Origin: JAOEGB01 sp041262585
Lineage (GTDB): Bacteria > Actinomycetota > Actinomycetes > Streptosporangiales > Streptosporangiaceae
NCBI RefSeq assembly: GCF_041262585.1
Contig: NZ_JBGCBZ010000004.1
Span: 310,001-374,000, forward strand
Direction of reading: 5' to 3'
Length of the DNA stretch: 64,000 bases
The notes under the pieces were generated by a model. That model worked only from the letters and a program-made list of their open reading frames with translations, had not been told where the DNA came from and searched no databases. Shown here one piece after another: positions 25,688-32,530 of this stretch. Within the stretch, counting starts at the first letter, position 1; every line of letters begins with the position of its first letter. The translations under genes were made by a program, and so were the position numbers.

Positions 25688-27100
25688 CGTCTTGCCGGGA
25701 TCCTTCGCGAAGAGGCGGATCGGGGGCGACCCGGTGACCGGCTGCCGTCGAGCAGGGAGCTCATGCGCCGCCACGGCGTGAGCCCCGTGACGGTCTCCCG
25801 CGCCATCGCGCAGCTCGCCGCCGAGGGGCGGATCGTGACCCGGCCGGGCAGCGGCGCCTTCGTCGCCCCCGTCCGGCGCCCAGTGGCCGAGGCGCCTGAC
25901 CCGTCATGGCAGACGGTCGCCCTCGGAGACCGGGTGGTGGACGACGCCGACGTGGCCGGCCTGCTCGCCCAGCCCGGCGAGGGAGTGATCCCGCTGACCG
26001 GCGGCTACCTCAACCCCGAGCTCCGGCCGGTGAAGGCGCTGTCGGCGGCGGCGGCGAGAGCCGTACGGAGACCGGACGCCTGGGCCCTGCCGCCGTTGAA
26101 CGGCCTGGCGGACCTGCGCAGGTGGTTCGCCGGTGAGGCGGGTGGCGCGGGTGGCGCGGTGACGCAGAACGACGTGCTCGTGGTCAGCGGCGGCCAGTCC
26201 GCGCTCACGCACGCCTTCCGGGCGCTGGCGGCTCCCGGCGAGCCGGTACTCGTGGAGACTCCGACGTATCCGGGGGCGCTCGCCGCCGCCAAGGCCGCCG
26301 GCCTGCGGGCGACAGCCGTACCGATGGACCATGACGGGGTGCGGCCCGACCTGCTGGCGGAGGCGTTCGCGGTGACCGGCGCCCGGGTCTTCTACTGCCA
26401 GCCGACGCTGCACAACCCGACCGGCGCGACGCTCACCCGCGAACGGAGGGATCAGGTCCTGGCGGTCGCGCGGGCGGCCGGAGCCTTCGTGATCGAGGAC
26501 GACTATGCCCGCTACCTGGGGGCCCGCTATCTGGGGGCCCCCGATCTCACCCCCGGGGCGGTCCCACCACCGATGGTGGCCATGGACTCCCACGGCACGG
26601 TCGTCCACGTGCTGTCGCTCAGCAAGATCTCCTCGCCCAGCCTTCGCGTGGCGGGCCTGATAGCGCGTGGTCCGGCCGCGCACCGCCTGCGGGCCAGTCA
26701 GGTCGTGGAGTCGTTCTTCGTCGCCCGGCCGCTGCAGGAGACTGCGCTGGAGTTCGTCACGTCACCGGCGTGGCGGCGTCACCTCGGCACGGTCCGGCAG
26801 GAGATCGCCGCCCGCCAGGAGGCTCTGCTGGCGGGGCTCGCGCGGCACGCCCCCGCCGTGGAGATCCACCTCGTCCCCCGCGGCGGGCTCCACGTGTGGG
26901 TACGGCTGCCGCCCGGCATGGACGAGAAATCCGTTGTCGAGGCGGCCCGGCTCAGGGGCGTCCTGGTGAGCCCAGGACGGATCTACTACCCGTCCGAGCC
27001 TCCCGGGCCGCGGCTGCGGCTCACGCACACCGCCGCGGCCGGCCTCGCGGAGCTCGACGACGGCGTCCGCCGCCTCGCCCGCGCCCTCGAAGACTGCTGA
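25664..27100 (+). CDS. MocR-type regulator (GntR HTH fused to class I aminotransferase fold)
   Basis: A 478-residue protein. The GntR winged helix (DRLPSSRELMRRHGVSPVTV, GRIVTRPGSGAFV) covers about residues 1-70. The PLP-dependent fold type I domain follows, with LVVSGGQSALTHAFRAL, the CQPTLHNPTGA motif, IEDDYARYLGARYLGA (a small internal duplication) and a lysine in LSLSKISSPSLRVAG. Such proteins sense pyridoxal phosphate or amino-acid adducts. The start ATG at 25664 overlaps the start of the divergent exporter gene, and leaderless translation is plausible. Confidence 0.88.
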   Translation: MNDDSSIVRLAGILREEADRGRPGDRLPSSRELMRRHGVSPVTVSRAIAQLAAEGRIVTRPGSGAFVAPVRRPVAEAPDPSWQTVALGDRVVDDADVAGLLAQPGEGVIPLTGGYLNPELRPVKALSAAAARAVRRPDAWALPPLNGLADLRRWFAGEAGGAGGAVTQNDVLVVSGGQSALTHAFRALAAPGEPVLVETPTYPGALAAAKAAGLRATAVPMDHDGVRPDLLAEAFAVTGARVFYCQPTLHNPTGATLTRERRDQVLAVARAAGAFVIEDDYARYLGARYLGAPDLTPGAVPPPMVAMDSHGTVVHVLSLSKISSPSLRVAGLIARGPAAHRLRASQVVESFFVARPLQETALEFVTSPAWRRHLGTVRQEIAARQEALLAGLARHAPAVEIHLVPRGGLHVWVRLPPGMDEKSVVEAARLRGVLVSPGRIYYPSEPPGPRLRLTHTAAAGLAELDDGVRRLARALEDC

Positions 27101-27107
27101 GAGAGGG

Positions 27108-27203
27108 TTATCGGCGTTTCTTGTCGCTGGCCGCCCTGGCACGCTGCCGCTCGCGGCGGTCGCGCTCCCGCATCGCCAGGTAGGCGAGGTAGCTCACGCG
27201 CAT
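27108..27203 (-). CDS. 31-residue basic small protein
   Basis: A short reading frame from ATG 27203 to TAA 27108 encodes MRVSYLAYLAMRERDRR, then a very basic helix ending ASDKKRR. GGAGGA lies four bases before the start, a stronger ribosome-binding site than many neighbours have. The composition suggests an amphipathic, nucleic-acid- or membrane-binding helix. It is divergent from the CGNR gene. No function is known to me. Confidence 0.6.
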   Translation of the reverse strand: MRVSYLAYLAMRERDRRERQRARAASDKKRR

Positions 27204-27325
27204 GGCTCCTCCAAGGGAAGTTAAGACACCCTCAAAAGGCTTACACAGGTGTCGTTATTTCGCAACCCGCTACTGCCGTACAGTGGTCACAGGGTGGGCG
27301 ATCAGGAGTGATGCGAGCAGGGGTG

Positions 27326-27880
27326 ATGGAGCACATGACGGGCCCAGCGGAGCTGCTCCGCGACTTCGTGAACACCTACGACGTCGAGGGCGACGCGGAC
27401 GACCTCGCCTCGCCGGCCGAGCTCACCGTCTGGCTGCGCGAGCGGGGCCTGATCGGCGAGGCCGACCGCGCCGTCGACCGCGACCTCACCGTCGCCACCC
27501 ACCTCCGCGAGGGGCTGCGCGGCGCCCTGCGCCACAACCACGACGGCGTGCCGTACGAGACCCCCGATGAGCTGGACTCGGCTCTGGCGGCGCTTCCGAT
27601 GCGGGTGACGCTCGCCGGAGGGGCGCCCACGCTGGAGCCGACCGTGTGCGGGGTGGCGGCCGGGCTGGCGAGGATCGCGGCGCTGATCCCCGCCGCCCAC
27701 GCCGACGGAACCTGGCGCCGCCTCAAGGTGTGCGTCGAGAGCACCTGTCAGTGGGCGTTCATCGACTCGTCAAAGAACCGTTCACGCTCCTGGTGCTCCA
27801 TGCGAGTGTGCGGAAACCGAACAAAAACACGGGCATATCGGGCACGACGCCAGTCTGAAGGTACGGCCAGGCCATCCTGA
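27326..27880 (+). CDS. CGNR zinc-finger protein (ABATE domain)
   Basis: About 184 residues. The N-terminal ABATE-type stress-sensing domain contains LLRDFVNTYDVEG and LTVWLRERGL. The C-terminal zinc finger reads CVESTCQWAFIDSSKNRSRSWC and then RVCGNRTKTRAYR, with four cysteines and the CGNR signature. These are presumed DNA-binding regulators. The start is uncertain among GTG 27308 and ATG 27311, 27326 and 27335. Confidence 0.88.
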   Translation: MEHMTGPAELLRDFVNTYDVEGDADDLASPAELTVWLRERGLIGEADRAVDRDLTVATHLREGLRGALRHNHDGVPYETPDELDSALAALPMRVTLAGGAPTLEPTVCGVAAGLARIAALIPAAHADGTWRRLKVCVESTCQWAFIDSSKNRSRSWCSMRVCGNRTKTRAYRARRQSEGTARPS

Positions 27881-27918
27881 CCAGTACGGTGTTACAGGCA
27901 CAGAAAGGAGCCGGCCGA

Positions 27919-28521
27919 ATGGGTGTTAGAACTGCCCGTCTCGAAGACGTCGACGCGGTGACGAGCACCCAGATCCGGGCGTGGAAAGCCGCCTATCGCG
28001 ACTTCCTGCCTCCCGGCCCCCTGGAGCAGATGACCGGGCCCGCGGCCGAGAAGATGTGGCGCCGCCAGTGGGACGAGGCGATCCTCTCGCCGCCCACTCC
28101 GCGCCACCGCGTTCTCGTGGCCGTCGAGCGCGTCGTCCCCGACACCGACGCCTTCGCCGCTCTCGGGCCGGGCGGCATCCTGGCCAGCGCGGCGTCCCGC
28201 GCGTCCGACAGGGTCGTGGGGCTGGCCTCGCACGGTCCGGCGGAGGACCCCGACCTGCGTCCCGCCAGGACGGCGGAGCTGCTGACGCTGCTGGTCGACC
28301 CCAACCACATCCGGCGCGGCCATGGCAGCCGCCTGCTCAACGCCACCGTGGACCACCTCCGCGAGGACGGCTACAGCACGGTCGTGACCTGGGTCTTCGC
28401 CGACAACCATCCAATGCTCGGCTTCCTGGAGTCGGCCGGCTGGGGCGAGGACGAGGCTGAGAGGGTGCTCGACATGGGCCGCCCCATCCGGATGGTCCGC
28501 CTCAGCACCGACATCAGCTAA
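27919..28521 (+). CDS. GNAT family N-acetyltransferase
   Basis: 200 residues from ATG 27919, with AAAGGAG eight bases upstream. The acetyl-CoA-binding core reads LLTLLVDPNHIRRGHGSRLLNATV. Later segments VVTWVFADNHPMLGFLESAGW complete the fold. The N-terminus has the ARLEDVDAVTSTQIRAWKAAY pattern typical of GNATs acting on small molecules or protein N-termini. The substrate is unknown. The 53-bp repeat array begins 18 bases after its stop. Confidence 0.85.
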   Translation: MGVRTARLEDVDAVTSTQIRAWKAAYRDFLPPGPLEQMTGPAAEKMWRRQWDEAILSPPTPRHRVLVAVERVVPDTDAFAALGPGGILASAASRASDRVVGLASHGPAEDPDLRPARTAELLTLLVDPNHIRRGHGSRLLNATVDHLREDGYSTVVTWVFADNHPMLGFLESAGWGEDEAERVLDMGRPIRMVRLSTDIS

Positions 28522-28538
28522 CCCCCCACCCCCTCGCC

Positions 28539-28654
28539 GTGATCATGCACCCCTTCCGGCGGATGCTCTCTGACGTGCGCATATCCTGGGCGTGATCATG
28601 CGCAAGTTCCCACATCACCGCGGTGACCTGCGGTCACCCCGTCCGTGATCATGC
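28539..28654 (+). repeat. 53-bp-period intergenic repeat, locus B (three cores)
   Basis: GTGATCATGC occurs at 28539, 28592 and 28645, exactly 53 bases apart. Within each unit TTCC falls at positions 16-19 and TGAC(C/G)TGC at 33-40. The array fills the gap between the GNAT gene and menA, both on the plus strand, and ends 33 bases before the menA start. Same orientation relative to transcription as loci A and C. Confidence 0.88.
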
Positions 28655-28687
28655 ATGTGCGCACGCCCCCGAAAGGCAGGTAGAAAA

Positions 28688-29557
28688 GTGGCCACACCGG
28701 CTCAGTGGTTGGCGGGCGCACGCCCACGCACGCTCCCCGCCGCGGTCGTCCCGGTTGCCGTCGGCACCGGGGTGGCGATCTCGGAAGGCGGCGCCGTCTG
28801 GTGGCGGGCCCTCACCGCGCTCTTCGTGGCGCTCGCGCTCCAAGTCGGGGTGAACTACGCCAACGACTACAGCGACGGAGTGAAGGGCACCGACAAGGAC
28901 CGGGTGGGCCCGATGCGGCTGGTCGGCTCGGAGGCGGCCACGCCGAAAGCGGTGCTCGCCGCCGCGCTGGGCTGCTTCCTCGCCGCCGCGGTCGCCGGCC
29001 TCGCCCTCGTCGTAGCCACCGGCGCGTGGTGGCTCCTGCTCATCGGCCTCGCCTCGATCCTGGCCGCCTGGTTCTACACCGGAGGTTCGCGCCCGTACGG
29101 CTACCGCGCCATGGGCGAGATCTCGGTCTTCGCGTTCTTCGGCCTGGTGGCGGTGGCGGGGACGACCTACGTCCAACTCGAGCGCCTGAGCTGGCTGTCC
29201 CTCGCCGCCGCCGTTCCCGTAGGGCTCCTGGCCTGCGCGCTTCTGGTGGTCAACAACCTTCGCGACCTCGGGACCGACGGGTTGACGGGCAAGCGCACGC
29301 TCGCCGTCGTCCTCGGCGACACCCGCACCCGGGTCCTCTATTCGGCCGCTCTGATCCTGCCGTTCGTGGTCGCGCTCGGCCTCGTGCCGGTGCGGCCGTT
29401 CAGCGTGCTGACCGTGCTGGCGCTTCCTCTCGCGGTGGCGCCGGTCAAGGCCGTCCGCTCTGGGGCGACCGGTCCGGCGCTCATCGCCACGCTGCAGCAC
29501 ACCGGGCGCCTCCAACTCGTCTTCGGCGCCCTCTTCGCCCTCGGCCTCAGCTTCTGA
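28688..29557 (+). CDS. menA: 1,4-dihydroxy-2-naphthoate polyprenyltransferase
   Basis: 289 residues from GTG 28688. A UbiA-type integral membrane prenyltransferase with the motif NYANDYSDGVKGTDKDRVGPMRL (Asp-rich, ~55-77, magnesium-prenyl-diphosphate site), a second motif NNLRDLGTDGLTGKRTLAV and about eight hydrophobic spans. It attaches the isoprenoid tail in menaquinone synthesis. No other men genes are nearby. Confidence 0.93.
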   Translation: MATPAQWLAGARPRTLPAAVVPVAVGTGVAISEGGAVWWRALTALFVALALQVGVNYANDYSDGVKGTDKDRVGPMRLVGSEAATPKAVLAAALGCFLAAAVAGLALVVATGAWWLLLIGLASILAAWFYTGGSRPYGYRAMGEISVFAFFGLVAVAGTTYVQLERLSWLSLAAAVPVGLLACALLVVNNLRDLGTDGLTGKRTLAVVLGDTRTRVLYSAALILPFVVALGLVPVRPFSVLTVLALPLAVAPVKAVRSGATGPALIATLQHTGRLQLVFGALFALGLSF

Positions 29558-29657
29558 AGATGACCTTCAGGGCGTCGCCTTGGGCTCCTCCTCGGCCCAA
29601 ACCCGGCCCATCGCGCTGAGCAGCAGCTCGGGCGACGCTTTGACGCCAGACATGAAC

Positions 29658-29688
29658 AACGGCTGCCGCTCGCGGGTCGGCAGCCGTT
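29658..29688. terminator. Bidirectional terminator-like hairpin between menA and the coiled-coil gene
   Basis: AACGGCTGCCG and CGGCAGCCGTT form a perfect 11-bp stem with a 9-base loop in the gap between two convergent genes. Confidence 0.65.
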
Positions 29689-29721
29689 CGCCCTTCGCGG
29701 TAGGGCCTTCGCGATCGTCAG

Positions 29722-30159
29722 TTAGCTTGCGGACTGAGCCGGCCCGCCCGCCATCTCCTTGATGAGCGCGATCACCTCATCGAACCGCGCGTCCACCTCA
29801 TCGAACCGGCGGTTCACCGCGTCGAACCGGTCCTCCACCTTGTCGAACCGGTCGTCCACCTTGTTGAACCGGTCGTCCACCGCGTCGAGCCGATCGTCCA
29901 CCGCGTCGAAGCGGCGGTCCATGGCGTTGAAGCGGAGGTTGACCTCGGCCAAACGCGCCTCGACGCTGTCACGGAACTCCGTCATGTCATCACGGAGCGC
30001 CTGGATCATGCGCACGTTGGCGCCCTGCGCGTGCTGCACGTCCAGCCGCACGCGCTCGACCTTGTTGTCGACACCGCCGATGAGGATCTTGATGGATTGC
30101 ACGTCGATCTCGAGGCCGGTGATGCGGTCCTCGAAGTCCTCGCCAACCATGGTGGTCAT
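29722..30159 (-). CDS. Heptad-repeat coiled-coil protein
   Basis: 145 residues, no signal peptide. After a 60-residue N-terminal section (GLEIDVQSIKILIGGVDNKVERV) comes a run of eight near-perfect heptads of the form V-D-D-R-F-D-K (residues ~73-128), then VIALIKEMAGG. The repeats come from eight 21-bp DNA units. The sequence should form a long parallel or antiparallel coiled coil, resembling phage- and toxin-associated proteins of unknown role. It lies downstream of dapB. Confidence 0.8.
   Translation of the reverse strand: MTTMVGEDFEDRITGLEIDVQSIKILIGGVDNKVERVRLDVQHAQGANVRMIQALRDDMTEFRDSVEARLAEVNLRFNAMDRRFDAVDDRLDAVDDRFNKVDDRFDKVEDRFDAVNRRFDEVDARFDEVIALIKEMAGGPAQSAS
29777..29944 (-). repeat. 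Eight 21-bp tandem repeats inside the coiled-coil gene
   Basis: Units of the type TCGAACCGGTCGTCCACC (plus three bases) repeat in frame, one heptad each. Divergence is mainly at positions that alter D/N/A choices. Copy number is likely to vary between strains. Confidence 0.9.
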
Positions 30160-30311
30160 GCCTTTCTCCTGGAGAGTTCGCTCGGAAAGCCGCCGACCGG
30201 CGGCCTCGCCACAGTTTGGCGAAGGATGGCGAGGCCCGCACGGCTATTCGCAGGCGTTTTCCACAGGCCGCTTCGGGCGTGGTGAAGACACGCGCACCCG
30301 GCGGATGAGGC

Positions 30312-31049
30312 TTATAGATCCAGGAGGCGGTCAAGCCCCACCGTCAGGCCGTCGAGCTCCCGAACTCGGCGAACGCCGAGAAGAACGCCCGGAGTGAAGG
30401 ATGACCGGTTCATCGTGTCATGACGAATTGTCAGGATCTCGCCCTCACCCCCGAGGATCACCTCCTGGTGGGCGATCAGCCCCGCCAGCCGTACGGCATG
30501 CACATGAACGCCGTCGACCGACGCGCCGCGAGCGCCCTCCAGCTCCGACGTGGTGGCGTCGGGTGAGGCCCCCAGACCCGCCTTTCTGCGCGCCTCCGCG
30601 ACGAGCTCCGCCGTACGGCGAGCCGTGCCTGAGGGCGCGTCGGCCTTGTGGGGGTGGTGCAGCTCGACGATCTCGACCGACTCGAAATATTTGGCCGCCT
30701 GCTGGGCGAAGTGCATCATCAGCACGGCCGCGATCCCGAAGTTGGGGGCGATGAGCGAGTTGGTCCCGGGGTTGGCGGCCAGCCAGCCCCGCACGGTCTC
30801 CAGCCGCTCCGCGTCGAACCCCGTCGTCCCGACGACCGTGTGGATGCCGTGGCCGATGCACCACTCCAGGTTGGCCATGACCACATCCGGGTGGGTGAAG
30901 TCCACCACGACCTCGGCGTTCGCCAGTGAGTCGAGAGGGTCGTCCTTGTCGACGGCCGCCACCAGCTCCAGATCCTCAGCCGCGTGCACGGCCTTGCAGA
31001 CTTCCACGCCAACGCGCCCGCGAGCGCCCAGAACACCGACCTTAATCAC
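30312..31049 (-). CDS. dapB: 4-hydroxy-tetrahydrodipicolinate reductase
   Basis: 245 residues from GTG 31049. It has the Rossmann motif GVLGARGRVG (5-14), VVDFTHPDV, VGTTGF and the substrate-binding signature ELHHPHKADAPSGTA. It reduces the DapA product with NAD(P)H in the diaminopimelate/lysine pathway. It follows the M16 protease gene in the housekeeping cluster. Confidence 0.95.
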   Translation of the reverse strand: MIKVGVLGARGRVGVEVCKAVHAAEDLELVAAVDKDDPLDSLANAEVVVDFTHPDVVMANLEWCIGHGIHTVVGTTGFDAERLETVRGWLAANPGTNSLIAPNFGIAAVLMMHFAQQAAKYFESVEIVELHHPHKADAPSGTARRTAELVAEARRKAGLGASPDATTSELEGARGASVDGVHVHAVRLAGLIAHQEVILGGEGEILTIRHDTMNRSSFTPGVLLGVRRVRELDGLTVGLDRLLDL

Positions 31050-31173
31050 GGCCCAAGGCTATAGCCATACCGACGGGATGGCGTGACGGCGGGCGGCGGG
31101 CGCGACGTGGAGCGGAGCCGGAGAGGGACGCCACGGCGGCGGTGAGGCCCCACCCGGCGACAGCCGTAACAGC

Positions 31174-31209
31174 GAAGCCGCGCGGCCCACAGGGGTGCCG
31201 CGCGGCTTC
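31174..31209 (-). terminator. Hairpin downstream of the M16 protease gene
   Basis: GAAGCCGCGCGGC and GCCGCGCGGCTTC form a perfect 13-bp stem with a 10-base loop, eleven bases past the stop at 31220, separating it from dapB. Confidence 0.65.
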
Positions 31210-31219
31210 TCACACGCGC

Positions 31220-32530
31220 TCAGGCGATGGCGAAGCGGAAGTCCTTGTCCGCGTACGGACCGATCACGGCGAGCGTCATCGGCCGATTGAGGATGTCGGC
31301 GGCGACCACGGCGAGGTCGTCAGCCGTGACGGCCTCGATCCGGGCGAGCACCTCGTCGACCGACATGAGCTGCTCGTAGACGAGCTCGCTCTTGCCGATC
31401 CTGGACATGCGCGAGCCGGTGTCCTCCAGGCCGAGGACGAGCCCGCCGCGCATCTGGCCCTTGCCACGGGCGATCTCGTCGGGGGTGATGCCCTCGGCGA
31501 CGACCCTGGCGACCTCGTCGCGGCAGATCTTCAGCACGTCGTCGATCTTCGACGGCAGGCAGCCGACGTAGATCCCGAACTGGCCGGTGTCGGCGTACTG
31601 AGAGGTGTAGCTGTAGGCGCTGTAGGCCAGGCCGCGCTTCTCCCGGATCTCCTGGAACAGCCGCGACGACATGCCGCCGCCGAGTGCCGCGTTCAGGACG
31701 CCCAGCGCGAAACGGCGCTCGTCGGTGCGGGAGACGCCGGTCGTGCCGAGCACCAGGTTGGCCTGCTCGGTGGGCCGGTCGACGACCCGGACGCCGGAGC
31801 GTTCGTCGACCCCAGGCCCGTCGAGACGCGGCGGCGCCGGCTGCGCGGAGCCGCCGAGGGCGCCCGCCCGCTCGTACGCCGTGGCCACCAGCTCGACCAC
31901 CCGCTCGTGGTTCACGTTGCCGGCCACGGACACCACGGTCTGCGGCGGCTGGTAGTAGCGCTGGTAGTACTCGAGGATCCGGTCGCGGGTGAGCGCGTTG
32001 ATCGAGTCCTCGTTGCCGAGGATCGGCCGCCCTATCGGCGTGTCGCCGTACAGCTCGGCCGAGAACTGCTCGTGCACCACGTCGGACGGGTCGTCGTCGT
32101 GCATGGCGATCTCCTCGAGGATCACGCCGCGCTCGGACTCCACGTCCTCGGCGGTGATCAGGGAGGAGGTCACCACGTCGGCGAGCACGTCGATGGCGAG
32201 CGGCAGGTCCTCGTCGAGCACCCGCGCGTAGTAGCAGGTGTACTCCTTGGCGGTGAAGGCGTTGATCTCCCCGCCGATGCCCTCGATGGACGCCGAGATC
32301 TCCATGGCGTCTCTCGTCGGCGTGCCCTTGAAGAGCAGGTGCTCGAGGAAGTGGGTGGCCCCCATGTGCTCGGGGGCCTCGTCACGAGATCCGATGCCGA
32401 CCCACATGCCGACCGCGACACTGCGCACGGTCGGCATGGTTTCGGTCACCACCCGGAGTCCGCCGGGGAGGACGGTGCGGCGGATGACCCCCGCGCCGTC
32501 CTTGCCGGGGTACAGAGTCGTGGTCGTCAC
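31220..32530 (-). CDS. M16 family zinc protease
   Basis: A 436-residue processing-peptidase-like enzyme. It starts at GTG 32530, overlapping the pnp stop by four bases. The inverted zinc motif HFLEHLLFKGT (~82-92) and the distal glutamate region (ITAEDVESERGVILEEIAM) are intact. A second inactive-type half follows (LVLGTTGVSRTDER, EIREKRGLAYSAYSY). Conserved directly after pnp in actinobacteria. The physiological substrate is not established. Confidence 0.92.
   Translation of the reverse strand: MTTTTLYPGKDGAGVIRRTVLPGGLRVVTETMPTVRSVAVGMWVGIGSRDEAPEHMGATHFLEHLLFKGTPTRDAMEISASIEGIGGEINAFTAKEYTCYYARVLDEDLPLAIDVLADVVTSSLITAEDVESERGVILEEIAMHDDDPSDVVHEQFSAELYGDTPIGRPILGNEDSINALTRDRILEYYQRYYQPPQTVVSVAGNVNHERVVELVATAYERAGALGGSAQPAPPRLDGPGVDERSGVRVVDRPTEQANLVLGTTGVSRTDERRFALGVLNAALGGGMSSRLFQEIREKRGLAYSAYSYTSQYADTGQFGIYVGCLPSKIDDVLKICRDEVARVVAEGITPDEIARGKGQMRGGLVLGLEDTGSRMSRIGKSELVYEQLMSVDEVLARIEAVTADDLAVVAADILNRPMTLAVIGPYADKDFRFAIA

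Noticed and set aside
26513..26545. 15-bp tandem duplication in the MocR gene as a mobile-element footprint
   Set aside because: It is an in-frame duplication encoding RYLGARYLGA with no flanking inverted repeats; simple slippage explains it.
28539..28654. 53-bp repeats as a CRISPR array
   Set aside because: Only a 10-bp core is strictly conserved, the intervening sequence keeps shared positions instead of unique spacers, there are at most three cores per locus, and no cas genes are nearby.
29567..29653. 28-residue minus-strand peptide (MSGVKASPELLLSAMGRVW...)
   Set aside because: Sequence looks protein-like but there is no ribosome-binding site, and its start sits next to the menA-side terminator hairpin. 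Possibly a remnant; not supported as a gene.
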